From Arthrobacter sp. NicSoilB8 (GTDB lineage: Bacteria; Actinomycetota; Actinomycetes; Actinomycetales; Micrococcaceae), in contig NZ_AP024655.1 in NCBI RefSeq assembly GCF_019977355.1, positions 2,170,001 through 2,234,000 of the forward strand: a stretch of DNA of 64,000 nt, in the 5' to 3' direction. This document shows, piece by piece, positions 45,279 through 53,679 of the stretch. Position numbers and translations under genes: made by a program. Each line of letters begins with the position of its first letter. The first letter of the stretch is position 1. Under the pieces are notes generated by a model. It had not been told where the DNA came from and made no database searches. It saw only the letters and a program-made list of their open reading frames with translations.

Positions 45279-45309
45279 GTGCCGGGCAGGACTAAGTGCC
45301 GGGCAGGAG
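45276..45309 (+). repeat. 17-bp tandem duplication at a stop/start junction
   Basis: TAAGTGCCGGGCAGGAC followed directly by TAAGTGCCGGGCAGGAG. Each unit carries the stop codon TAA and a GTG. The first TAA ends DUF1326; only the second GTG (45296) is in frame for DUF2182. Confidence 0.9.
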
Positions 45310-46063
45310 CGGCCTGACCGCCAGCCACCATGCCGCGGAGTTGGCATTGATCGGATGTGCCGCACTGGCGTGGTATTTCACTTTCTCAGGCCTGGCCGAC
45401 ATGTCCACAGGCCCGGGAACCATGGGACTGGGGCTCTGGGGTTTCTTGGGCGTATGGACACTGATGATGACGGCCATGATGCTGCCGGCGCTGGCGCCGC
45501 TCACTTCGACGTACCTCCGGTCCCTCCGTGCCGTCCGCAGCCGCAGGGTCCGGGCCGTCCGGACAACTGCCCTGGTCTGCGGTTACCTCTTGACGTGGAT
45601 CGGATTCGGAGTCGTTGCTTACACGGCCGCGGCGCTCGCTGCGCTGCTGGCCGAGGACGCGGCGGATATCGCACCCTGGGTGGGAGCTGGCGTGCTCGCG
45701 GCGGCGGGCGCCTACCAGCTGACCCCGCTGAAGGATTTCTGTCTCAGGCACTGCCGGTCTCCCGTAGCATTCCTTTTGCACGTATCAGGGTACAAGGGCC
45801 GCCTGCGGGATGTCCGCGTCGGCATGTACCACGGAGTGTATTGCGTGGGCTGCTGTTGGGGGCTCATGGTGGTGCTGATTGCTGTTGGCGTGATGAACCT
45901 GGCATGGATGGCGGTGCTCACGGTGGTCATCTTCCTGGAGAAGACGTGGAAATACGGGCCCGCCCTCAGCCGGATCACCGGCGTCTCACTAATCGTGTTC
46001 GCGCTCTTCGTACCGGCTCACCCGGAGTTGCTGCCAGGGCTCCACATGACGGCGGCCATGTGA
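45296..46063 (+). CDS. DUF2182 integral membrane protein
   Basis: 255 aa, about six helices. Family marks: WTLMMTAMMLPALAPLTSTY (helix 2), LKDFCLRHCRSPVAFLL and MYHGVYCVGCCWGLMVVLI (Cys and His clusters near the membrane) and MAVLTVVIFLEKTWKYG. Described in databases only as a predicted metal-binding membrane protein. Forms a two-gene unit with DUF1326. GTG 45296 is set by the tandem duplication. Confidence 0.88.
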   Translation: MPGRSGLTASHHAAELALIGCAALAWYFTFSGLADMSTGPGTMGLGLWGFLGVWTLMMTAMMLPALAPLTSTYLRSLRAVRSRRVRAVRTTALVCGYLLTWIGFGVVAYTAAALAALLAEDAADIAPWVGAGVLAAAGAYQLTPLKDFCLRHCRSPVAFLLHVSGYKGRLRDVRVGMYHGVYCVGCCWGLMVVLIAVGVMNLAWMAVLTVVIFLEKTWKYGPALSRITGVSLIVFALFVPAHPELLPGLHMTAAM

Positions 46064-46290
46064 GGAAAGGTAATCGCTACCGTCGAATGACCCTCCGGGG
46101 AAGCTGGGGGGACGGTGTTACTGCGCATTAGCGCCACAGTCGAGGGAGAGAGCCACAGAATAACCCCTCCCTCCGTCTAGTGGCAGAAGCCTTGCACGGC
46201 TTACAAGCTCGCGCGACCCCTCTATGCTGACTTGCTTGGTGCCGCATTGGCCCTGATTCCGCATGATTGCTGGAGCGCTCCGCCGTAGTT

Positions 46291-46533
46291 TCAGCTTCGT
46301 GGCGGCCCAACGGACGCGGTTTCCCACCTGTATTCAATCCACACCGAATAGTCGTGGAAGCGTTCGAACATTGCCCGGGGTTCGGCGCCGTCGGCAGCTA
46401 TCCAGAGGACTTGATCGTCGGGAGTCACGCCGTCCACCCTGCCCGTCCTCACAGCCTTGTCCTGGTGCCGAATTTCTACAGTTTCTCCCACAACGGGCGA
46501 CCAGTGCGGCTGAAGGTGCAGCTTTTTCTTCAC
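46291..46533 (-). CDS. Small conserved hypothetical protein (80 aa)
   Basis: KKKLHLQPHWSPVVGETVEI, RTGRVDGVTPDDQVLWIAAD, AMFERFHDYSVWIEYRWE. Beta-rich, SH3-like reading, soluble. GTG 46533 has GGAGG seven bases upstream, the best ribosome site in this area. It follows the truncated isomerase by 36 bp on the same strand. Confidence 0.72.
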   Translation of the reverse strand: MKKKLHLQPHWSPVVGETVEIRHQDKAVRTGRVDGVTPDDQVLWIAADGAEPRAMFERFHDYSVWIEYRWETASVGPPRS

Positions 46534-46569
46534 TGGAATTCCTCCTCAGCGGATTTCCACGGCTCCCGG

Positions 46570-46824
46570 TTAGCCTGCTGTCCCATCATTCTCGGAAGGA
46601 CTCCCGGCGGCTGGCGCGGGATCCGCCGGGAAGCACGCGAGAGCCGTTTCATGGGCCGCCCGCAGTGCCTCCCGGACGGGAAGTGCGCGATGTTCTTCGG
46701 ACAGGATTTCCACGCCCCAGGGACCGTTGAAGCCAATGGATTTCAGTGTCTTGATGAACCCTGCGACATCCTGGTCGCCCTGCCCGCAGAGGCGGCGATT
46801 GTCGCGTGTGTCTTCGAACAGGGA
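46570..46824 (-). pseudogene. Sugar phosphate isomerase/epimerase (IolE-like), C-terminal fragment
   Basis: Reads [40 protein letters not shown] then [18 protein letters not shown] to TAA 46570, the last strand and helix of a xylose-isomerase-like TIM barrel. About 200 N-terminal residues are missing; the break at 46824-46825 joins it head to head with a truncated aldehyde dehydrogenase. Confidence 0.8.
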
Positions 46825-48040
46825 ACCCCTCTCCGACGCCAAGGGCGAGATCGGCCGCGGCCTCGAGGTCATCGAGTTCGCCTGCGGCATCCCGCAGCTG
46901 CTCAAGGGCGACTACTCGGACCAGGTCTCCACCGGCATCGACGTGTTCTCCTTCCGCGAGCCGCTCGGCGTCGTTGCCGGCATCACCCCGTTCAACTTCC
47001 CGGTCATGGTCCCGCTGTGGATGGCGCCGATGGCGATCGCCACCGGCAACGCCTTCATCCTCAAGCCCTCCGAGCGTGATCCTTCCGCCTCGATGCTGCT
47101 GGCCAGGCTGTGGAAGCAGGCCGGCCTGCCCGACGGCGTCTTCCAGGTCCTGCACGGCGACAAGGAAACGGTCGACGGCCTGCTGACCCACCCTGACGTG
47201 GACGGCATCTCCTTCGTCGGCTCCACCCCGATCGCCCGCTACGTCCACGAGACCGCCACGGCCCACGGCAAGCGCGTCCAGGCGCTCGGCGGGGCGAAGA
47301 ACCACGCAATCATCCTGCCCGACGCCGACCTCGACAACGCCGCCGACCACCTCGCCGCCGCCGCCTTCGGCTCCGCCGGGGAACGCTGCATGGCCATCTC
47401 CGTCGCCGTCGCCGTCGGCGAAGCCGCCGACCTGCTGGTCAAGAAGGTCCAGGAGCGTGCCCTGGCCGTCAAGGTCAACAACGGCACCGTGCCCGACGCC
47501 GAGATGGGCCCGGTCATCACGCCGGCGTCCAAGGAACGCATCGTGAAGATCGTCACCGAAGCCGAAGCCGCCGGCGCGGCCATGGTGGTGGACGGCCGCG
47601 ACCTCGTGGTCCCCGGCCATGAGGACGGCTTCTGGGTCGGCCCCACCGTCCTGGACCACGTCAAGACCGAAATGACCGCGTACACCGAGGAAATCTTCGG
47701 CCCCGTCCTGGTCGTGGTCCGGGTGGAGGACCTCGACGCCGGCATCGCCCTGATCAACTCCAACCCGTACGGCAACGGCACCGCGATCTTCACCTCTTCC
47801 GGCGCCGCGGCCCGGAAGTTCCAGCGCAGCGTCACGGTGGGCATGATCGGGATCAACGTCCCGCTGCCCGTGCCCGTGGCCTACCACTCCTTCGGCGGCT
47901 GGAAAGCATCCCTCTTCGGTGACAAGCACATCTACGGCCCCGAAGGCGTCTCCTTCTACACCCGCGGCAAGGTCATCACCTCCCGGTGGCCCGAACCGAC
48001 CCACGCCTCCGGCGCCTCCTACAACTTCCCCTCGAACTGA
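46825..48040 (+). pseudogene. CoA-acylating methylmalonate-semialdehyde dehydrogenase, N-terminally truncated
   Basis: Reads [80 protein letters not shown] (catalytic Cys) and [14 protein letters not shown]. About 405 of some 500 residues remain, matching MmsA/IolA of valine or inositol breakdown. Roughly 90 N-terminal residues are replaced by the inverted end of an isomerase gene, and no ribosome site or start is seen near the junction. Confidence 0.85.
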
Positions 48041-48213
48041 TCTGAATGCGTTGGCCGGAGCTATATGACCGGTGTCGGAAGACACCCACATGGACCGGCC
48101 GCGCTGGCGTGGTCAGCGCAGACGGTCCCTCCGTCCTCGCGACTGTCCTGCACACCCACGCAGGATAGTCGGGGAGCGCCGGCAGAGAAGGAGTGATGAC
48201 TTCTAAACGAATT

Positions 48214-48260
48214 GCTCCCCGAAAGTTGGACTGAGAATTCCGTCCTGGCTTTCGGGGAGC
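48214..48260 (+). terminator. Large hairpin after the dehydrogenase
   Basis: GCTCCCCGAAAG, 23-base loop, CTTTCGGGGAGC, 174 bp past the stop codon. Perfect 12-bp stem, extendable to 16 with one mismatch. It directly precedes the repeat copy at 48262. Could equally be part of that mobile-element-like sequence. Confidence 0.5.
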
Positions 48261-48261
48261 A

Positions 48262-48405
48262 GTTCACCTTTCTTGGTTCGGCTCGGCGTGGTTGGTCTTG
48301 TACCTATTCATGCCGCGGGGTCCTGCTTGCGACATGACCTGAGGGTATTTCTCAAAACATTTTCCCCGGATTCCTCGCGTACTGGGGTTTGGGGAGAGGT
48401 CAGGC
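48262..48405 (+). repeat. Dispersed repeat, copy 2
   Basis: Aligns with the IS3-split repeat near the start of the window: GGTTGGTCTTGTACCTATTC then ATGCC, CATGACCTGAGGGTATTT, CCCCGGATTCCTCGC and GGGGTTTGGGGAGAG. Not interrupted here. No coding potential. Confidence 0.6.
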
Positions 48406-48449
48406 TAGCCGGCCAGCGGAAGTGGCTCGGACACCGGCTCCCCCCGGCC

Positions 48450-49307
48450 TCAGATGTTGGCTGATTTCCCCCAGGGGCCGATCTGGTCCAAGGTGTAACC
48501 GTCCGGGTATGCCACGACGTTCATTCTTCCCGGCACAAATATGGGCTCGGTTGGCAAGGGGCGCCGCCTGGCCTTGAGGGAGCGGAACCTCAGCACTGCG
48601 TTGAACGGCATGCGCAGCGCTGCCGGGGCAGGTTTCAGGCCCAGGGCAACAGCGACCTGGGGTTTGTCCATCATCAGAGCCAGGATGGTCGGGGTGAACC
48701 GGCGAAGCCGGGTGGGGATGCGGCTGGCGAAGGCCTCGACGGTCGCATTGAGCAGCATCGAGCCCTCGGGACTCGGGCCCATGTTCCGGTCCTCGTACCC
48801 GTCCAAAAACCGTTCCGCCTCCGCGAAGGTGGCTGGGATCCCCTCGAGCCCCATCTGCCGGCCCAGTTCGGCGTAGAAGTCCGTGGCGGCCTGCCTCTCC
48901 AGCCCGGTCAGCCGGCGCCAACCGTGACGTTCGGTCCAGCGCAGCGGCAGGACAAGCAAGGTCATGAGGACGTAGACGAAGTCGTCCGAGGTACCGGGCA
49001 CCCCTTTGTGGACCCGGCGGAGCAGTTCGATCATGGCCTGGCTGCGTTCGTGCTCGAACCCGTTGGCGATGACCTCGTGGATGATGATGCCGGTGTCGTA
49101 GGAGCGCTTCATCGGCCGGGATTTCATCTCCCCGGTCGCCGCCAGGGTCCTCGCTGTGGAGGGGATGGCGAAGTTGCGGTAGTAGGCGACGAAGAAGCCC
49201 GAATGGATTTCATTCTTGAAATCGAAGAGGACCATGTTCCGGTAGATCCCGTACATGTCCGTACCGCTGGGGCGTGTTCGGCGGGTCGGGTGCGTCAGAA
49301 GGTGCAT
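48450..49307 (-). CDS. MpaB-like oxygenase (DUF2236)
   Basis: About 285 aa. Family marks: MYGIYRNMVLFDFKNEIHSG, AIPSTARTLAATGEMKSRPM, RSYDTGIIIHEVIANGFEHE and DFVYVLMTLLVLPLRWTERH. MpaB-type proteins are haem-containing oxygenases; the Asp/Arg-rich motif region (KRSYDTG) corresponds to the conserved Arg-Asp site. Start at ATG 49307 or at 49355 (overlapping the preceding gene by 23 bp). Last gene of a three-gene unit. Confidence 0.8.
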   Translation of the reverse strand: MHLLTHPTRRTRPSGTDMYGIYRNMVLFDFKNEIHSGFFVAYYRNFAIPSTARTLAATGEMKSRPMKRSYDTGIIIHEVIANGFEHERSQAMIELLRRVHKGVPGTSDDFVYVLMTLLVLPLRWTERHGWRRLTGLERQAATDFYAELGRQMGLEGIPATFAEAERFLDGYEDRNMGPSPEGSMLLNATVEAFASRIPTRLRRFTPTILALMMDKPQVAVALGLKPAPAALRMPFNAVLRFRSLKARRRPLPTEPIFVPGRMNVVAYPDGYTLDQIGPWGKSANI

Positions 49308-49332
49308 GGGGGCTTTCTGTAGCTGCCGCAGG

Positions 49333-50298
49333 TTATGCCAGGGCAGGGGAGACATGGAGCTTTGCTTCGACGGAGAGCAGGTAGCTGCGCTCCTCCGCGG
49401 TCAGGAAGGTCGCCGAAGTGCCCGCGGCGAGTTCAGCGTCCCGGATTTCGACAACCATCCGGTGCAGCCTGTCCTGTACCGACGCCTGGGGGTCGGCCTC
49501 GAGGATCTGGTCAAGAGAAGTGCTCTTCAGCGCTTTGGCCCAGATGGACTCGACGCGGGCGAGGGTTTCGGTGTTCCAGCGGTGCAGGTTCTTGCGGGCA
49601 GCCCTGCCGGCAACCGCCGGGATCGTGAGTCCGGCGCCGGCCAGGACGGTCGCGACCAGTTCCAGCTGATGGTACGGGAAATCAGGTCTGACCAGTACAG
49701 CCAGGAATGTCAGGTGCCGGGCCAGCAAGGAGAGACACATTTCGGCCATCACCAGGAAACCCATGACGCAGCCGGCGCCCAGCATGGAGAATCCGACACG
49801 GAACGAGCGGCTCATACGCGGTACGTAGCGGAAGCAGATCACGGCAATTTCCGCGCTCATCGAACAGATGAAGAGGGTGAGCATCAGCGAGAACAGGAGA
49901 GCCGGGAAGCGGTCTTCGTAGATGCCCCACGTGGCGGTCGTGATAGTGGGTCCTGTGAGGAGGAAGAACGCGGTTTGCAGGGTCAGCGTGAGCGTCAGAG
50001 GCAGGGTGCGTGTCCACCAGGACCGGCGACCGCCGGCTTCCGGGGCGACGGCGGCGAACGCGGCGAGGCGCAGATACCAGAGAGAGATAATCATCAGGGA
50101 GTTCAGGACCAGCTTGACCAGGTTCATCCCGCCTAGTGCTGTGTCGACGGGGACGTAGACGGTCGGGGACATGAGCAAAGAGCCCATGCCTCCGTAGACG
50201 GCGCAGGAGAACACCAGATCGGTCCGGTTGCGAAGCAGGGCGGGAATGCGGGCCCCGGCCAGCAGGAACAGCGACGCGGCCATAATGAACTGCATCAT
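49333..50298 (-). CDS. MAB_1171c-family membrane protein
   Basis: 321 aa, seven or eight N-terminal helices (MMQFIMAASLFLLAGARIPA, LVFSCAVYGGMGSLLMSPTV, TLPLTLTLTLQTAFFLLTGP) and a soluble C-terminal part of about 100 aa (SIWAKALKSTSLDQILEADP, LHRMVVEIRDAELA). Annotated in databases only as a putative transporter. It overlaps the small gene upstream by 4 bp (50295-50298) and continues into the oxygenase gene, a pairing known from many actinomycetes. Confidence 0.82.
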   Translation of the reverse strand: MMQFIMAASLFLLAGARIPALLRNRTDLVFSCAVYGGMGSLLMSPTVYVPVDTALGGMNLVKLVLNSLMIISLWYLRLAAFAAVAPEAGGRRSWWTRTLPLTLTLTLQTAFFLLTGPTITTATWGIYEDRFPALLFSLMLTLFICSMSAEIAVICFRYVPRMSRSFRVGFSMLGAGCVMGFLVMAEMCLSLLARHLTFLAVLVRPDFPYHQLELVATVLAGAGLTIPAVAGRAARKNLHRWNTETLARVESIWAKALKSTSLDQILEADPQASVQDRLHRMVVEIRDAELAAGTSATFLTAEERSYLLSVEAKLHVSPALA

Positions 50299-50591
50299 CC
50301 GAAGACCGCCCCGACGTTGTCCGGCTCCGCGTCCGCCTGCCGGCAGGAACGGCGGATGCGGGAGGCCAGCCGGTCGACAACGAGTTCGGCAGATACCTCA
50401 GGCTCGTCGACGAGGTCGGTGCGCTTCAGGGCCGAGACGACGTGATCCGGGTCGAGGTGGGCCTGGATGGAGCGCATGGAGACGGGTTCGGTCAGTTGCA
50501 GGCGGGCTGCGGCAGTTCGCGCCCGCTCTCGGGCAACGCTGTAGTCCATGTGGAACGAGTCCTCGAAGTAGTCCAATGCGGCGTGGGGCAC
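50295..50591 (-). CDS. Small protein of the MAB_1171c cassette
   Basis: About 98 aa: ALDYFEDSFHMDYSVARERA, RLQLTEPVSMRSIQAHLDPD then HVVSALKRTDLVDEPEVSAE and a tail SRIRRSCRQADAEPDNV. Soluble and helical. In related loci a regulator or metallopeptidase-like gene precedes MAB_1171c; I cannot assign this one. GTG 50591 follows GGGG-rich sequence; the ATG at the MDYSV site is another choice. Confidence 0.6.
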   Translation of the reverse strand: MPHAALDYFEDSFHMDYSVARERARTAAARLQLTEPVSMRSIQAHLDPDHVVSALKRTDLVDEPEVSAELVVDRLASRIRRSCRQADAEPDNVGAVFG

Positions 50592-50807
50592 ACCCCACCC
50601 CAAAGCAGGAGCGTATCAGCTGGCTGGTACCGTGTCGGCGTTGATGTCTTTCACGATGGCCCCGACTTCCCGCCAAGGCTTCTTGCCGGCGGCTTCTCGG
50701 GCATGCAGTCCCGTGAACGATTTCGAGCATGATTGCCGGCGACAGGAGCACGAGTACGCGTGCCGCACCTCTGCGTGGGTGTGGCTGGTGGCCGCATGCC
50801 TCAAGCT

Positions 50808-50850
50808 AGCCACTTTGGGGTGTGTGCGTTGGCCACATTTCGGGGTCTTT
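50808..50850 (+). repeat. Solo copy of the GTGTGTGCGTTG / GTGTACATTG motif
   Basis: AAGCTAGCCACTTTGGGGTG then TGTGCGTTGGCCACA. It shares GCTAGCCAxTTTGG-GTGTGT with the site flanking the IS481 remnant at 18846. It lies alone between the small gene and the GNAT pseudogene. Confidence 0.5.
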
Positions 50851-50876
50851 ACGTCCGGCCGAGTGATACCGGCGGG

Positions 50877-51454
50877 TCACCGGCGACGAAGGCGAGAATT
50901 GTCAGCCTCCCATTCGTCTCGGGTGATCGCGTATTCGACGTCACCGTGCTCCTCGCCCGGAACGGACACCGGCCAGTCAGCGACGAAGGCCCGCACGAGG
51001 CGCATCCCGGATTTCTCCATCACCCTTCGGGAAGCCGTGTTGACGGCCATGGTCGAGGCTACAACCCGTTGCACCCCGAACTCGGTGAACCCTTTGGCGA
51101 TCAGCGCGCGCGATCCCTCCGTCGCGTGTCCCTTTCCCCAGGCCGCGTGGCGCAGCCGGTAGCCCAGTTCCGGCTGATCTTGTGGATCGTCGGGTCCCGG
51201 CCGGAAGTGGAACCAGCCGAGGAATTCCCCGGTCCTCTTCTCGAGTGCGGCCCAGAACCCGTAGCCGGGAAAGCGCTGGTAGTAGTCGAGGAATGCCGGG
51301 AGGAATCGCCTTCTATCTCGCACCGGGAGGTGGGGATTCCGCCGGTGATGTACCGCATCACGCGCGGATCGCTGTCCAGTTCCACAAGTAGCTCGGCGTC
51401 GTCGGGGGTGAACTGCCGGAGCAGAAGTCGTTCAGTCTCCAGGAAGGTGAACAT
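50877..51454 (-). pseudogene. GNAT acetyltransferase (RimJ/RimL-like), frameshifted
   Basis: N-terminal part from ATG 51454: MFTFLETERLLLRQFTPDDA, ELDSDPRVMRYITGGIPTSR. C-terminal part in another frame: FLPAFLDYYQRFPGYGFWAA, LGYRLRHAAWGKGHATEG (acetyl-CoA loop R/Q-x-x-G-x-G/A) and RVVASTMAVNTASRRVMEKS. One base appears lost near 51310 in GGCGATTCCTCCC. Otherwise complete, so the mutation may be recent. Confidence 0.85.
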
Positions 51455-51738
51455 GCAGACATTCTCGCAGACGGCCGCTTCACAGAGCAGGCCCCTCACT
51501 CTATTGCCGCCCACTCGTTCAGAGCGCATCAAGTCCGCGAAAATCAGCTTGCGCCGGTTAGTCCGTCAGCCCCGCCACCGTGGACGCAACACAGTGGTTA
51601 CTAAGGTCCCGCAGCATGCGGTGCAGACTGCAGCGGGGACGTGCACTCCAAAGTGTCGAATGACTCTTCCGGTGACCGGCTCAACGCAGGTAGACCGATA
51701 TCCACGCCGTGACCAATCCGAACATTCGGGAGGCTCCT

Positions 51739-52461
51739 GTGGCCCAAGTGAGCATCAGCACTGAACGCGGGGAAATGCCTGCCTACTCCGCCACCCCGCC
51801 GGGCCACGGTCCCTGGCCCGGCGTCGTTGTCATCCATGACGCGCTGGGCCTGAGCCGCGATACCCGGGAACAGGCCGATTGGCTGGCCGGCGAAGGGTTC
51901 CTCGCGGTGGCGCCGGACCTGTTTCACTGGGGCAGCAGGGCCGATTGTCTGTGGTCCCTCATCCGCGGCTGGCGGCCCCTCGGCGACCTGGACGCCACCC
52001 GGGCCTGGCTGGCAGGACGTGAGGATTGCACGGGCCGGGTCGGGGTGATCGGATTCTGCATGGGTGGTGGCTTTGCCCTCATGGTGGCCCCGGATCATGA
52101 CTTCGCCGCGGCCAGCGTGAACTACGGCGGACTCGACGACGAGACAGCCCGCGCAATCTCTCGGGCCTGCCCGATCGTGGCCAGCTACGGGGCCCGTGAC
52201 CGCTGGCCGGGGGTGCGTAACGTACCGGCCCGTCTGGAACCGTTGCTGGCCGCCGCCGGGATCGACCATGACATCAAGGTCTATCCCGGTGCCGGTCACG
52301 GCTTCCTCAACCAGCATGGCCCGGCGGACCTGACGTTCGGGGACAAGCTACTGGCGAAGCTGGCTGCCGCCGGCTACCACGAGCCCTCCGCCCAGGACGC
52401 GCGCAGGCGCATCCTGGCCTTCTTCCGGAATCACTTGAACGCCGAGGGGGAAAGGCAATGA
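51739..52461 (+). CDS. Dienelactone hydrolase family protein
   Basis: 240 aa alpha/beta hydrolase. Nucleophile Cys in [17 protein letters not shown], acid Asp in [11 protein letters not shown], His in [13 protein letters not shown]: a complete Cys-His-Asp triad. In aromatic-ring pathways it opens dienelactones, but isolated members vary in substrate. GTG 51739 is chosen because GGGAGG stands five bases upstream. No pathway partner is adjacent apart from the distant broken dioxygenase at 8.4 kb. Confidence 0.92.
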   Translation: MAQVSISTERGEMPAYSATPPGHGPWPGVVVIHDALGLSRDTREQADWLAGEGFLAVAPDLFHWGSRADCLWSLIRGWRPLGDLDATRAWLAGREDCTGRVGVIGFCMGGGFALMVAPDHDFAAASVNYGGLDDETARAISRACPIVASYGARDRWPGVRNVPARLEPLLAAAGIDHDIKVYPGAGHGFLNQHGPADLTFGDKLLAKLAAAGYHEPSAQDARRRILAFFRNHLNAEGERQ

Positions 52462-52830
52462 CACTCCGCGGACCGCTCCGGGTGGTGCCGGCCGCGGGTG
52501 CCGCCGCCGGTGTCCGGGTATTGGGCGCTTGCACCGCGATGGCTTCAACCCTTCATCAGTGTCGTCTTGCTGGAGCCTTCCCACTGGGTCATGCAGACCC
52601 GCCAGTTCTCGAACCTCTTGCGCCTCGCCGGGATCACCAGCGCCTGAGGCCGCCACCGTCCGGAACCGGCCTTTGAAAAAGCCATCCGTAAGGGTCCGGG
52701 AATCCGCTCCCCACGCGAGCGGGCAGCCGGCCGCGCGGGAATCCACTGGGCGGTCCGGGTCTCACCAATAGTTCGCCCCTTGCACGTCACCGGCGTCATG
52801 CACGAGGCCCGGGCGCATCACCGTGCAAAG
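52462..52830. other. Gene-poor stretch
   Basis: No intact gene. One plus-strand reading (WLQPFISVVLLEPSHWVMQT then RQFSNLLRLAGITS before a stop, about 52530-52650) looks like a fragment, unrecognised. Confidence 0.35.
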
Positions 52831-53304
52831 TCACGTCAGTGCCGGTCCGCTTTCGGGCGTGCCCGCTGCCGGCATTGATTCCAGATAGCGTTTCAGGTTT
52901 GCCCAGTTGGCGGCTTCCTGACGTTTGCCCATTCGGCTGATGAGCGGGGAGAGGAACTTGAGGGCGTTACGGGGCCGGATGTCCCACGACCAGCGCATCA
53001 GTGTGCCTGCCCGGTCAGGCTCGAACGTGAGAACTCCTTGGATCGTGGCCGAGGACGTGCTTGTCGTGTTCGCGAGCCGCGTGGGACGCTGGTAATCCGT
53101 GGTTTCCAGGAGCAGGGTCAGCGGCCGTCCCATGGATTTCACGGTCGCCCGGAACTGCGTCCCGTTGCCGATGGCGCCGTCGGTGACTTTCTCGACGTGC
53201 AGCATGCGGGGGTTGTACCGTGGCTCGTTCCGTTCGTCGGCGACGAAGTCGAACACCTCACCCACCGGCCGGCCGATGACGATCTCACCTTCAATGCTAG
53301 GCAC
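52831..53304 (-). CDS. SRPBCC-family protein (polyketide-cyclase-like)
   Basis: 157 aa helix-grip fold: EGEIVIGRPVGEVFDFVADE, VEKVTDGAIGNGTQFRATVK, ATIQGVLTFEPDRAGTLMRW then KRQEAANWANLKRYLES. Small-molecule binding or cyclase-like; substrate unknown. ATG 53304, monocistronic. Confidence 0.9.
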   Translation of the reverse strand: MPSIEGEIVIGRPVGEVFDFVADERNEPRYNPRMLHVEKVTDGAIGNGTQFRATVKSMGRPLTLLLETTDYQRPTRLANTTSTSSATIQGVLTFEPDRAGTLMRWSWDIRPRNALKFLSPLISRMGKRQEAANWANLKRYLESMPAAGTPESGPALT

Positions 53305-53679
53305 TATCCCGGCACCTCCCGGTCAGGCAACTGGCGCCATGACGGGGCCGGCACGTCGATCCTTGTGGTCGGCGACGTCTTTCCCGCTTTAGATTCATCA
53401 CCCGAATTCAGATCCCTTCAGCGGGATTCGTCAACTTGAACACCCGCGCCTCGGGCCGGGCCGGCGGATCCTCAGCACCACGAAACGCCAGACAACGCTA
53501 TATATTCCAGCCGTCCTTTGGCGATCGGCCCGTGCTTCACGCTAGGCTCCGGCACGGGCCTGGATCAGAGGCGAAGGACCTTCGTACGTTTAAGGCCGGT
53601 GGATGGAGAATTCATCGAACCGCCCGATCCACTGGCGCGGCTGATCGCCGGCGCCGGGCACGACATTCATGCCCCGGCT
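53305..53679. other. Intergenic stretch
   Basis: A plus-strand frame ending at 53709 (RRRTFVRLRPVDGEFIEPPD then PLARLIAGAGHD) reads like a tail fragment but overlaps the end of the DedA gene. An AT-rich CTATATATTCC near 53500 could be a -10 region. Confidence 0.35.

Noticed and set aside
46130..46290. Possible tRNA-like segment
   Set aside because: I could not build acceptor, D, anticodon and T arms; the sequence only has scattered GC-rich words.
46649..48091. A 480-codon open frame on the minus strand opposite the dehydrogenase
   Set aside because: It is the codon-bias shadow of the MmsA-like gene: Gly/Asp/Val/His-rich low-complexity reading, no domain, while the plus strand matches a known enzyme over its full length.
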